Shown here in pieces: positions 6,327-14,993 of a stretch of 19,525 nt of DNA. The first letter of the stretch is position 1. Each line of letters starts with the position of its first letter. The notes beneath the pieces are model-generated. The model saw only the letters and a program-made list of their open reading frames with translations, did no database searches and was not told where the DNA came from. The stretch comes from JBFWVJ01 sp050246795 (GTDB lineage: Bacteria; Patescibacteriota; Gracilibacteria; JAUYGZ01), in assembly GCA_050246795.1 (NCBI GenBank), contig JBFWVJ010000013.1:1-19525 (forward strand). Direction: 5' to 3'. The translations under genes and the position numbers were made by a program.

Positions 6327-7535
6327 CTATTTATGAACTAGAGGTTGCCTAGTGTCTGCAAAGCCGAGATGACAAATCTGCTGGATGGCCTTGAGTATTA
6401 CACTCGACGGAATTTTTTCCTGCTCTAGGCGTCTTTCACCGTTTTTTATAAGGCGGTAGAGTTTGAGTTCGGCTGCGGACAGTGCGTTCGGATCACTTAT
6501 CCTGACGGACGGTTTACCTTTTGCGCCGGTCCAGTGACTGTTTAACACGTCCTCGGACATCAGAAATGTTTCGGTGTGCGGGAACTGCTCTCGCATGAGG
6601 GACAGGATTTCAAGTCCGTGAGCATCGATGTCACCCCAGTACAATAGGCGGCCACGATCTAGAAAACGGTGACGCTCAAGTGAGCCCACCAAAAAACCTG
6701 AACCGAAAATTACCATCGTCCTTGGGGTGTCGGGAAAGGCCAAATAGCTGGTCTTGTTTTCGATGATTACAAATTGAATTGACTGGTCCGATCCTTCGAT
6801 CAGTGCAGATATTTCTTTGGTGGGAACCTCCATCTCCGAAAACGGAATTCCTAAAGCTGAGCGTAGTGCTTCATCTGGAATTCGAAATGCGACCTTTTGA
6901 ACGTCGGTTTTAACCAGGAATCGGTCTTCAAAGGTCGCACCGCTTTGGTACTTTCTTTCCTCTGGAAGAATCACATCGAGAATTTCCGAAAGTAAGCCTT
7001 TGTTTTCTTCGATAAATTTTGAGTGAACAGACAGGGGGAAAAGGCGTGGGTACAAATTGAAATCGGTCCTTGTTAAGAAGTATCGACAAACCTCCAGAAT
7101 GCCGTTCCAGATAGACTCACTCTCAAGCATTCGGGAGGGGCTGGATGGTCTGCGCAGCCAGGACTCCATTTCGGGAAGGTCGGTCCTCGATCTTTCAACA
7201 AGCTTCACGAGCCGCTCAAACTCTCGCCTTTTACCTAAAAATCCTAACAAGTCCTGTTGTGTTTCAAATACCACTTTTTCGGGAAATGTCTGAGTCCCAA
7301 ATTTTCGAGTATTGACCAATTTGTTATGAACAATTGGGCCGGGCGCGCCGGTATGGGTCTTATCGATCTTTCTTAAGGAATCTGCTTCCTCTCGCCAGCG
7401 TATAAGATCACTTTTCAATCCAGAGCGATTGAGGGGCACTATCCATGGAAAAAAGTCTTCGCCTGAGATGGCAGCTCGAAAAGTGGAAAGAAGCTTTCGC
7501 TCGGCCTTAGCTTTTATCTGTTCACAAAGGTTCAC
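6327..7535 (-). CDS. jetD: Wadjet JetD nuclease (DUF3322-DUF2220)
   Basis: This 402-residue protein has an N-terminal DUF3322-like arm (about 1-190, with LFPLSVHSKFIEENKG) and a C-terminal DUF2220 Toprim-like domain related to topoisomerase VI subunit A. The catalytic signatures are intact: IIENKTSYLAFP (E259) and LLYWGDIDAHG (D302, D304). In Wadjet, JetD is the nuclease that cuts circular DNA once the JetABC motor has stalled on it. The GTG start overlaps the JetC stop by 4 nt (GTGA), with GGTGAG upstream. It ends 15 nt from the convergent AbiGi-like gene. Confidence 0.93.
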   Translation of the reverse strand: MNLCEQIKAKAERKLLSTFRAAISGEDFFPWIVPLNRSGLKSDLIRWREEADSLRKIDKTHTGAPGPIVHNKLVNTRKFGTQTFPEKVVFETQQDLLGFLGKRREFERLVKLVERSRTDLPEMESWLRRPSSPSRMLESESIWNGILEVCRYFLTRTDFNLYPRLFPLSVHSKFIEENKGLLSEILDVILPEERKYQSGATFEDRFLVKTDVQKVAFRIPDEALRSALGIPFSEMEVPTKEISALIEGSDQSIQFVIIENKTSYLAFPDTPRTMVIFGSGFLVGSLERHRFLDRGRLLYWGDIDAHGLEILSLMREQFPHTETFLMSEDVLNSHWTGAKGKPSVRISDPNALSAAELKLYRLIKNGERRLEQEKIPSSVILKAIQQICHLGFADTRQPLVHK

Positions 7536-10500
7536 GGACTCACCGACAAACTTTCAGCCCCGGCGGACATTGCCCGCGAATCGACGGGCTTCTTGCTGTG
7601 TAACTTGCGGCCAAGAATTTGTTCGGTCTGAATCCGTGTTGCTGTATAGACTCGTGATTTACTCTTCGCCTCATTGATCGATGCGAAATGAAAACAATCG
7701 ATATGAGGCTCAACCAAAAAGCCATACATTGGCGGTGACGCAACCATAATTTGGAAGCCGACTTCCTTAAAAATAGAAAGTACAAGCTCAGAGTTCTTCT
7801 GATCCATCCGCGCAAATGCTTCATCGAGCATAACGAAATTGAAGGAATCAGCACTCACGGCATCTTCGGTTAGACCGAATTGGTAAGCCATGGCTGAGGC
7901 AAGAATAGTAAGTGTCAGTTTGGTTTTCTGGCCGCCGCTTCCGCCACCGCTACTCCAATAATAGTTCTCAATTTTCCCTGTCTCGATATTTGTTTCAACT
8001 GCGTAGAACTCAAGCCAATTTCTGACGTCAAGCGCTCTGTCGCGATCGGTTTCCGTCTCTTTCGCCGTCAAATACTCAACAAGTTCATTGACTGCCTGAA
8101 AGGCCTCTAGCTGCCTTTCTCGATCAAATTCTTCGGTTGTTCGCGAGAGGCACTTGCGAATTCGCGCCTGAAAATCCGCGACACTTCTATTGTTTTCAAT
8201 GTCTTTGCAAAGAAGGGATATTTTTGTCGTCGGTGAGTAAAGGGTGTTCTTCAGCGGCTTGTTGATTAGCTCAATGGAATCTTTGATCTCATCCACCTTT
8301 TCGCGCATCGTCTGATCGAGAAGAGTAACGGCATTCAGCCCCTTTTTGGTGAACATCTCTCTAAATCGTGATTCATATTTAGGAAGGTCCTCATCCTTCA
8401 AAGAATTATACTTTTCAAGAAATTCCTTGGCATGGTGAATTGAAGGATCAAGATCGTAACATTCATCGCTCCACTTATCCCTGAATTTATTCATGCAGCC
8501 GGTGGCAATCCTTGATGCGCGATCTCTCTCAGTGGATTTGGCATCTTTTAACTTGCGCAATTTTTCATTGAGACTACTAAGGGCGTCGGCAAACTGCTCT
8601 TTATGGATATCAAAACCCATATCCGACAGGACTTGATCCAACGGGAGAAACATTCCGATGGCGTCAGTTGAAGCAATCGTTTCATAGTTTGCGCGGTATT
8701 GATGTATGTCGTTGTCGAGCCCATCGATATGCACCTGCAGAGTATTTATTTGTTTTTCCAGCTCTTTCAACTGCTGACTGAAGTCTTGAAGCTCGCCATT
8801 AGCCTTCGCCAACTGATCGCGCAAGAGCTTGGCGTTCTTGTTTTTTTCCTCTAGCAACTTGAGATTTTCTTCCTTTGCTGCGATCAGGGAGGCGGTCAGG
8901 CCGTGGGCTACCTCATCGAAGGATTTAAATCGGCCGAGATTTTTTGCCGCTCCCAGCTGCTTGTTAATTTCATCCAACTTGCTCTTGTGCTCTCCGGCTA
9001 GTTTCTGGGCTGAGCTGAAATCGGCGGCGACGATTTGGATTTTTTCGACCAATGCCTCTCTCTTGAGTTTTGTATCCCATCCTAAAATATATTTGGTGCG
9101 GTCGTTGACATTGCTGCGATCGTCTTTCACATGCCGTTCCGAATCGTTTTTGACGAGGCCTTCCTTAGTAAGGCCACGATTTGATGCCATAAGGTCCTGT
9201 GCAGAATCGCAACAGAGATGGTCGGCAATTTTCCGGAGATGACGCTCAATCCAAAGCGAAAGATCACATTGTTTGATTGCAATTTTACTGTAAGCGAAAA
9301 GGTTGTCGTCTTGCTCCGGACGGACCTTAAAAGCCGTCTTAGAATCCACCCTCATGAACGAGAGCTTTCCTCTGAGATTATTCTGTTTTACGTAGGTTGT
9401 GACTTTGGAATAATTCTTTTCTTCAACTAAAACATACAGGGAATTGCCATGGAGTAGTCGCTCAAGGGCGCCTTCCCAGGCTCGCTCGTTTTTTCTGACT
9501 TCGATCAGTTCCCCAAGAAACGGCAAATCATCGTTGGTCAGTCCTACAGCATCTGCGACCCGGGCTCTCACGGACGCATGAACGTCGGGGATATTACTGT
9601 CTCGTTTGCCGAGGCTATCGAGCTCAGACTTCAGCGATTGTAACTCCTCAGATTTTTTGGAGCAAGTTAGGTTTGCCTCACTTAGATTGGCTTCTATCTG
9701 GTTGATTGCTTCAGGGAGGTGGCTCTCAAGTTGTTTTGCATTGGTCATTGTTTGTGCAAATGACGCTTCGTCTGCGCAGCCAGGAAGATCAAGAGCGAAG
9801 GCATCTTCATCGAAAAGCCCTGCGGCCTTTCTCTGGCCCTCGGATTTTGACTTGAGGGCATCGATCTCGATTTCCAATTTTTCGATTTGATTTGCACCTT
9901 TGTCCTGTGAAAGCGCCACCTCAAGTGACTTAATTTTGTCCTCAGCTTGATTTTTCTTTTGAGTGACTCCGTTACTTTTTAACTCATAGGTCTGTTTGCC
10001 GGCTTCATGCTGCTTTTTCTTGACGGTACAGACATCAATATATTGGTAGGAAAGATACGGTTTCAGAATGGAGAGTTGGATCTCTCGATCGGCTATTTCT
10101 TGAGAGCATCTATTGTAGGTCTCCCAACTGTCTGGTAATGGGCCCAAGATCTCAATCTGCTCCTTGGCTTTGATAATATTCTTGTAGGTTTCCGCCGAGT
10201 TACGATGGAGTTCAATAACCGTATCGACCTGTCCTGATACGTCCAAGCGGTCCAGCATCGAGTTACGAATAAATGCCCCGAGATTCTCGAGGTCGCGAAG
10301 CGAAACTGCAACTCCGAACAGCTCAAGGGCTTTTCCACTTCGCATCCCAAATAATTTCATGAACGCATGGGAGTAATCATTAAACTGGTCATGGACTTTG
10401 ATAGCCGCAGGGTCGATTGTCTTTAGCTGTTTTTTTAAGAGCGAGATATTCGATGCGCCTTTGAAATCGTCGATCGTGAGCGCTCGTTCAGAAACGACAA

Positions 10501-10927
10501 AAAACTTTGAAACCTTTTCGTCGTGAAGCCACAACACTTGGGCCAAGCAAACTACGCGACTGGTAATTTTTGTTCGGAAGCAGCCGATTAAAACCGAATA
10601 TTCGCCTTCATCCGGGCGAAGATATTTTACCGCGCCTTCTTCGCCTTGATTGTAGGCACCTTTTATGTACGATTTTTCGTTACGTTCACTCGATTTTTCA
10701 GCGCCGGAGGCGGCATTGTATAGCCGCTTTCTGTTTGGTGTAAGAAGAGTGACCACGGCATCAAGGACCGTTGATTTTCCAGCTCTATTCTCGCCGGTGA
10801 TCCATGAATGCTGAAGATCCGGCTTAATTGAATCCGGATTTTTGTCATAAGTTCCCCAATTGTACACGGTGACATAGTCGAGACCGAAACTATCTTCGTT
10901 TCTTGCTTTAAGCATGCTCAGTTGCAT
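7532..10927 (-). CDS. jetC: Wadjet JetC SMC-like ATPase
   Basis: This 1131-residue MukB/SMC-like ATPase has Walker A GENRAGKST (residues 45-53), a first long coiled coil (~250-450), and a hinge-like segment around PFLGELIEVRKNERAWEGAL (~470-490). The returning coiled coil follows, then an ABC signature SSGGGSGGQK (~992-1001) and Walker B FNFVMLDEAF with the catalytic glutamate near 1036. In type I Wadjet it is the loop-extruding motor working with JetA and JetB. ATG 10927 is preferred over TTG 10948 because AAGGGGG lies 7 nt upstream; it overlaps the end of jetB by 20 nt. All ATPase motifs look intact, so the system is probably functional. Confidence 0.95.
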   Translation of the reverse strand: MQLSMLKARNEDSFGLDYVTVYNWGTYDKNPDSIKPDLQHSWITGENRAGKSTVLDAVVTLLTPNRKRLYNAASGAEKSSERNEKSYIKGAYNQGEEGAVKYLRPDEGEYSVLIGCFRTKITSRVVCLAQVLWLHDEKVSKFFVVSERALTIDDFKGASNISLLKKQLKTIDPAAIKVHDQFNDYSHAFMKLFGMRSGKALELFGVAVSLRDLENLGAFIRNSMLDRLDVSGQVDTVIELHRNSAETYKNIIKAKEQIEILGPLPDSWETYNRCSQEIADREIQLSILKPYLSYQYIDVCTVKKKQHEAGKQTYELKSNGVTQKKNQAEDKIKSLEVALSQDKGANQIEKLEIEIDALKSKSEGQRKAAGLFDEDAFALDLPGCADEASFAQTMTNAKQLESHLPEAINQIEANLSEANLTCSKKSEELQSLKSELDSLGKRDSNIPDVHASVRARVADAVGLTNDDLPFLGELIEVRKNERAWEGALERLLHGNSLYVLVEEKNYSKVTTYVKQNNLRGKLSFMRVDSKTAFKVRPEQDDNLFAYSKIAIKQCDLSLWIERHLRKIADHLCCDSAQDLMASNRGLTKEGLVKNDSERHVKDDRSNVNDRTKYILGWDTKLKREALVEKIQIVAADFSSAQKLAGEHKSKLDEINKQLGAAKNLGRFKSFDEVAHGLTASLIAAKEENLKLLEEKNKNAKLLRDQLAKANGELQDFSQQLKELEKQINTLQVHIDGLDNDIHQYRANYETIASTDAIGMFLPLDQVLSDMGFDIHKEQFADALSSLNEKLRKLKDAKSTERDRASRIATGCMNKFRDKWSDECYDLDPSIHHAKEFLEKYNSLKDEDLPKYESRFREMFTKKGLNAVTLLDQTMREKVDEIKDSIELINKPLKNTLYSPTTKISLLCKDIENNRSVADFQARIRKCLSRTTEEFDRERQLEAFQAVNELVEYLTAKETETDRDRALDVRNWLEFYAVETNIETGKIENYYWSSGGGSGGQKTKLTLTILASAMAYQFGLTEDAVSADSFNFVMLDEAFARMDQKNSELVLSIFKEVGFQIMVASPPMYGFLVEPHIDCFHFASINEAKSKSRVYTATRIQTEQILGRKLHSKKPVDSRAMSAGAESLSVSP

Positions 10928-11552
10928 GGTCGGCCCCCTTCGTTTCAATCTCTTCTGATTCTGGCTCTTCAGGTTGCGTAAGTTTATTTTTGATTTGGAT
11001 CAAGTCATTGATCGGAAGTCTTGCTTTAATGATTCTTTGGATTTGGAATTGCTGATCGTCACGTCGGTCAGTTCCTTTTTCCACATTTACCAAACGCAAG
11101 AGTTGTGAATCACAAGCCTGCGTGATCGCTGTATCGACCAAGCTATGAAATTTTGAATCGTCCTCTGCAAGTCGTGTGTACGGAAGCATTTTTTCTCTAA
11201 GTTGCTTTCTTGTCAGTACACAAGCTTGGTCCTCTCTTTCAGACCGCTCCCACGAGTGAAGCTCTTCGCGCAGAATAACACATAGGGCAGTAGCGTTGCG
11301 CGACAGCGCGCGCCTGACAACAAGTCCACCAGCGGCGTCCTTTCCATCATCGGATGAAACTGATTTTAGAAATGCGAATCCCTCCTGTTCATCTACGAGA
11401 ACATCTAAACTCAGTTTTTCAAAGAATGCTTTAATGGGATTGGTGTAAGTAACGATCTGATTCCAAGCGACAGCATCTTCACGGTAGATGGCCCCTTTAA
11501 TCAGGCCCTTGAGGGCCGATGCGTATTCGATAGGTCGTTTTTCTTTAATCAT
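10908..11552 (-). CDS. jetB: Wadjet JetB (DUF4194, MukE-like)
   Basis: This 214-residue protein is made of winged-helix segments as in DUF4194, the type I JetB family. It corresponds to MukE/kite subunits that bridge the kleisin and the SMC arms. Visible family-like stretches are AAGGLVVRRALSRNATALCV and LREKMLPYTRLAEDDSKFHS. It has an acidic C-terminal tail (PEEPESEEIE). The start is placed at ATG 11552, which forms a 4-nt ATGA overlap with the jetA stop and has GGAGGGAC just upstream. The longer alternative beginning at 11603 would overlap jetA by 55 nt. Confidence 0.9.
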   Translation of the reverse strand: MIKEKRPIEYASALKGLIKGAIYREDAVAWNQIVTYTNPIKAFFEKLSLDVLVDEQEGFAFLKSVSSDDGKDAAGGLVVRRALSRNATALCVILREELHSWERSEREDQACVLTRKQLREKMLPYTRLAEDDSKFHSLVDTAITQACDSQLLRLVNVEKGTDRRDDQQFQIQRIIKARLPINDLIQIKNKLTQPEEPESEEIETKGADHATEHA

Positions 11553-13063
11553 TTGTCCCTCCACGAAAATCCGGACGGTATAGAAACTGTTGGCGCCATC
11601 CAAGTTTCTGATACGGACTTACCCGCTCGTTTAATTTGAATTTTCTCGGACTTTTCAAAGTCGACTTCGCATCCGGCGACGTTGTGAAAGAGTTCCGTAT
11701 ATGCCAACCACTCTCGAAAACCTTCTTGGCATGGGAAGAGTTCAATAACTTCGCCAATTGAAACTCTCTTTTGCCCTTCAAGTGCCAAGAGGATATTTTT
11801 TCGTAATCGTTCAAGATCTATAGGCGGCACGCTGAAAGCTGAATTCAGATGATCCAAAAGCGGAACTGCGCCTTGATCATCACTTGGTTGAGATTTAAGT
11901 CGAACAATTTTTTTGGGGCTCCAGAAGGGGCGCTCAAGGGGGAGAAAGACATCACAGCCATCTTCAATGGAGAAAAATGGCTCGGACCGACCGGGCTGCA
12001 GTGGTTCTTTCATAAGTACTGCTTTGATTTCATTGAGCACAATCTCTAAGGCTTTTCCCTCTTGGATTTTTGAGGTGCTAACGGCGCCACGAACCCGCTC
12101 TATGAGAAATGAAGTCGCTTGAACAACTTGTTGGGCGGGACCAGTAAGGCCATGGAAGCGTTTTCTCAGGCTGAAGGCTTCATTGCCATATCGTTCTTTG
12201 AACACAAGTGCAGCTTCCGGTAAATTCTGAATGCGTTCCATGTAGGCCAGAGCTTCGCTTTGAAGTTCATAAGACTGAAGATAGCCCATGAAACCTTGAA
12301 AGCTTCTGCCTTGATCTGAATCAGAAAGACTTTGATTTGCATCAATTGCTTCGCCCAGCAGTTCACCTCGATTTTTTTCTGCCTCAATAGCTTGGCGGTG
12401 AACATTTCGACCGATCGAATGAAAGTTTTCCGTAATCTCACGGAAATCGCCAAATAGGCTCGAAAGATCATCGTCAAGACGTGCCAGGCGTTCTTTTACT
12501 TGAGTAGAGCTTAGAACTTCAGCGCGGCCCTCATTACGTATTCTCTGAATCTCGCGGTCAATTTGCTCACGCTGCTTTACGAGGTCATCGATTCGAACCT
12601 CAGGGTCCGTGTTCGTCTGAATGGCAATAGTTTTTAGGCTATCAAAAATTGCTTTCATTTTTGATTCCGCGCCGACGAAAGATGCCCTTTCAAGGCGTTG
12701 GAGGAAGTCCATGGCACGTATGGTTTCAGATTTAAGTTCGATGACTTCTGTTTCACCATCGGCCAAGAAGAATCGCCCAAGATAGTTTTTGTCGACCCAT
12801 TGGTCGATGTATGCCTTGGCGTTCATTCCTTCAGGCAAATCGAAGCCCTTATCCGCAAGTTGTTCAAGGTGCTGGGATAGAGCCAGTCGAAGTGCAGGCT
12901 CAGGAATTCGATTTAGCCCGGGTTTACGAAATTGCTGATACAGAAAGCCGGCCATCAACGGCATGTTCTCGGCGCGGAGAAATCTGAGCGCTACGGCTCT
13001 TTGGGAAAGTTCCCTCAATTGAACATAGTTAAGGTCATGGCTTGGAGTTGACACCGTTTGCAC
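11549..13063 (-). CDS. jetA: Wadjet JetA (DUF3375, MukF-like kleisin)
   Basis: This 504-residue DUF3375 protein is the kleisin-like subunit of type I Wadjet. The N-terminal RAVALRFLRAENMPLMAGFL is the usual opening of the family. A long charged coiled coil follows (about 150-250, KQREQIDREIQRIRNEGRAE), then C-terminal winged-helix-like segments. It is first gene of the jetABCD operon. The start is uncertain: GTG 13063 is the longest reading and GTG 13054 is possible, but neither has a clear ribosome binding site. No good promoter was recognised in the 214 nt upstream, so transcription may come from the genes at 13278-14993. Confidence 0.92.
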   Translation of the reverse strand: MQTVSTPSHDLNYVQLRELSQRAVALRFLRAENMPLMAGFLYQQFRKPGLNRIPEPALRLALSQHLEQLADKGFDLPEGMNAKAYIDQWVDKNYLGRFFLADGETEVIELKSETIRAMDFLQRLERASFVGAESKMKAIFDSLKTIAIQTNTDPEVRIDDLVKQREQIDREIQRIRNEGRAEVLSSTQVKERLARLDDDLSSLFGDFREITENFHSIGRNVHRQAIEAEKNRGELLGEAIDANQSLSDSDQGRSFQGFMGYLQSYELQSEALAYMERIQNLPEAALVFKERYGNEAFSLRKRFHGLTGPAQQVVQATSFLIERVRGAVSTSKIQEGKALEIVLNEIKAVLMKEPLQPGRSEPFFSIEDGCDVFLPLERPFWSPKKIVRLKSQPSDDQGAVPLLDHLNSAFSVPPIDLERLRKNILLALEGQKRVSIGEVIELFPCQEGFREWLAYTELFHNVAGCEVDFEKSEKIQIKRAGKSVSETWMAPTVSIPSGFSWRDK

Positions 13064-13277
13064 TTATTTCATTGAGGGACAAAAGTCAATGCATAGCGTC
13101 AATATTGTCAGTAAATACATCGTGTTGAGGGATCTCTGAAAAATATTCAGACCGAAGTTGTCGCCGTGTGAGTGCGAGGCTCCAAATGCACCAATCTTAA
13201 ATATATCCGGGCAGCCCCCGGCCTTTTCCAACCCGAGGAGACCGTCAAACTGATTATTGTATTTGAGTGAGCACAAC
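13064..13277. other. intergenic stretch upstream of jetA, no supported gene
   Basis: The minus strand holds an open frame of 70 codons beginning at a TTG with no ribosome binding site and no recognisable domain. Its stop (TAA, 13064-13066) directly abuts the jetA GTG. Otherwise I see only an 8-bp palindrome CAATATTG (13101-13108) and a short GC stem near 13210. No convincing -35/-10 pair was found for jetA. Confidence 0.4.
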
Positions 13278-13490
13278 TTACGGTTGTTGGCTTTCAGCCA
13301 TGATCCGCCGGGCCTCGCTCAGGAAGAATTCTTTGCCCTCATCATCCAGGTCATCAAAGGTGACCACGCAGTCGCCGACAATGTTGACCGTCTGGATGAC
13401 AGGATCGCCATTTTCGATCGTCGCATACACCTCGCATTCGGTGTAATCGTCGATGAAGGTGGTGAATCGGATTTCTTTATCCTGGATCAT
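13278..13490 (-). CDS. small acidic protein of unknown function
   Basis: This 70-residue protein is rich in Asp and Glu (FDDLDDEGKEFFLSEARRI). A probable beta-rich first half (YATIENGDPVIQTVNIV) is followed by an amphipathic C-terminal helix. I do not recognise a family. GGTGA lies about 10 nt before ATG 13490. It follows the aspartic protease gene with a 53-nt gap on the same strand, so the two are probably co-transcribed. It may be a partner or substrate of that protease; this is inference from position only. Confidence 0.55.
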   Translation of the reverse strand: MIQDKEIRFTTFIDDYTECEVYATIENGDPVIQTVNIVGDCVVTFDDLDDEGKEFFLSEARRIMAESQQP

Positions 13491-13543
13491 GATCGAATAA
13501 TCACCAGGTTTGCAGGAAAATGCTCAGGAAATTTTGTTTCGCG

Positions 13544-14053
13544 CTACTTCGAGGCGGCTAAAGACAGGCGGCATACGTCTCCGCGAATCTCGAGATCAAA
13601 AAGCGAAAGTAACTCCGCGCCGATGAGCGCCTTCTCTCCGGACGTTCCGGAAACCATTGCGGTGGTCTGTATTGGAATGCCGTTGATGATCAGAAGTACC
13701 TTGTAGGTAGGGGCTTCAACCTTCGCGCCGTCCGCTGTTCCCATGGTCGGTACATCGATGAGAGTTGAGTTATCCAGGCCGATTTGGTCTGCGACGAATG
13801 CGGGAATAACAATTGCGCCGTGGCAGCCGGTGTCGATGACGAACTCGCATCCTTGAATTTCCTTACCGTTTGATAAGTTCCGGAGATTTGCAGTTGCAAT
13901 GTAGTTTCTCGCCGGCCACCGCGGACATCTGAGTGTTTTTTCAGATTTTCCAATGACTTCCACAGGGATGTTCTTAATCGGGGGCGGACCACTCTGGGTG
14001 GGAACTTGAACTGCATTCACGGATCTCATGGCCTTCATCATTGCTTTGTGCAT
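13544..14053 (-). CDS. retropepsin-like (clan AA) aspartic protease
   Basis: This is a 169-residue protein with a single retropepsin-type fold. The catalytic FVIDTGCHGAIVI (D74-T75-G76) is preceded by a strand, a flap-like TMGTADG segment follows (104-110), and the closing ALIGAELLSLFDLEI matches the hydrophobic-glycine/LLG-like motif of the family (about 142-156). Such enzymes act as dimers because each chain gives one catalytic Asp. There is no signal peptide, so it probably works in the cytosol. ATG 14053 has a strong GGGGGAGGAG ribosome binding site. It lies between a membrane protein gene and a small acidic protein gene. The substrate is unknown. Confidence 0.75.
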   Translation of the reverse strand: MHKAMMKAMRSVNAVQVPTQSGPPPIKNIPVEVIGKSEKTLRCPRWPARNYIATANLRNLSNGKEIQGCEFVIDTGCHGAIVIPAFVADQIGLDNSTLIDVPTMGTADGAKVEAPTYKVLLIINGIPIQTTAMVSGTSGEKALIGAELLSLFDLEIRGDVCRLSLAASK

Positions 14054-14077
14054 GGGTTTCTCCTCCCCCTAAAGATT

Positions 14078-14098
14078 GCCGACTCGGTTCGAGTCGGC
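14078..14098. repeat. 9-bp hairpin upstream of the aspartic protease gene
   Basis: GCCGACTCG (14078-14086) pairs perfectly with CGAGTCGGC (14090-14098) around a 3-nt loop. On the minus strand it is followed by AATCTTTAGG and then directly by the ribosome binding site of the protease gene. It may be a weak terminator, an attenuator, an RNA-stabilising stem or a protein-binding palindrome. No proper T-tract follows on either strand. Confidence 0.55.
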
Positions 14099-14198
14099 AC
14101 GATCATTGAAATTTATCGGGTTTCCAAAAACTCCAAAAAGTTTATCCCTTTTGGTCCGACTCTGGGCATTTTTAGAAAATGGGATCGTTCCGAAATCG

Positions 14199-14993
14199 TT
14201 ACTGCAAGGATACTGTTACGGACAGCATTGGCCGCATGTCGTGGCCGGCGGCAGTGGCCATCAAATGCACGGACTCATTGCCCGCTGAAATCGACACTTC
14301 ATCAAGTGGTTTGTCGCTGGCGGGGAACCGGGATACCCGCTCGCCGAGCAAATCCACCAAACGGCCCTTCAGTTCCGAAATGTCTTCTGATCGGAATGCG
14401 ACAATCGTGTATCGCCGTACCATGTTGCCGTCGAGAATAAGGGTCGCTTGGATGTCGGGATCGCGAAATGCACAACTCTTTGTGCCGCCTCCGTGGTTAT
14501 CCATACAGGTGAACTTATCCACCGGCACGCTTGAGTGCTCGAGCGGTCCCAGGCGGAACATCCAAGACTTGGACGGCAGGGTCAGAAACACTCGCGTCTC
14601 AACCACCTCTGAACTGTACGCATTCGGAGGAACTTCATGAACGACAAACTGTTCGGTCTTTCTCGGAGTCGTTGCGTACCAGAACGCCACGTAGGCGAAG
14701 GTAAGGACCGAAGCCGCCACGGTGGCAATCCGGCGGACTCTCCGGCCGGTGTCGCGTGCGCGAGCCTGAAGGACGAATCTCAAGACAACCGCATTGTCTT
14801 TGAGCCGTTCGCGCGGCTTTGGATGGTTTTTGTAGTTCTTAACCTGTTTCCAACCGATGCCGGTGGCCGCCACAAGATCGCGCTCGAAGTCTTCATTCGA
14901 GACACCGCCGTGCTTCTTCGAAAGATCGTCAACCGTCTCGGAAAGATATTTATTTGCCTCGCGAATTGTTGGGTTGATTCGAAACAGTTTCAC
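14199..14993 (-). CDS. single-pass membrane protein, function unknown
   Basis: This is a 264-residue protein. Residues ~1-92 are basic and probably cytosolic and helical, with a possible HTH-like stretch (TGIGWKQVKNYKNHPKPRER). RRVRR then precedes one transmembrane helix (about 93-113, IATVAASVLTFAYVAFWYA), and the remaining ~150 residues lie outside the cytoplasm by the positive-inside rule. The outer part has two Cys (TCMDNHGGGTKSCAF) that could form a disulfide. A cytosolic DNA-binding-like end joined to a periplasmic domain recalls ToxR-type one-component regulators, but I cannot confirm it. GTG 14993 is the only plausible start because an in-frame TGA lies just upstream; its ribosome binding site AAGG is unusually close. 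Confidence 0.65.
   Translation of the reverse strand: MKLFRINPTIREANKYLSETVDDLSKKHGGVSNEDFERDLVAATGIGWKQVKNYKNHPKPRERLKDNAVVLRFVLQARARDTGRRVRRIATVAASVLTFAYVAFWYATTPRKTEQFVVHEVPPNAYSSEVVETRVFLTLPSKSWMFRLGPLEHSSVPVDKFTCMDNHGGGTKSCAFRDPDIQATLILDGNMVRRYTIVAFRSEDISELKGRLVDLLGERVSRFPASDKPLDEVSISAGNESVHLMATAAGHDMRPMLSVTVSLQ

Noticed and set aside
6318..6350. Inverted repeat AGGCAA/TTGCCT between the convergent AbiGi-like and jetD genes
   Set aside because: Only 6 bp with a 21-nt loop and no T-tract; too weak to call a terminator.
13064..13276. 70-codon minus-strand frame whose stop abuts the jetA start
   Set aside because: TTG start with no ribosome binding site and no domain. The tight junction with jetA is intriguing but could be chance, so the stretch is listed as intergenic.
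13257..13706. 149-codon plus-strand frame opposite the aspartic protease and acidic protein genes
   Set aside because: The minus strand carries the DTG protease motif and a strong ribosome binding site; the plus frame has neither.
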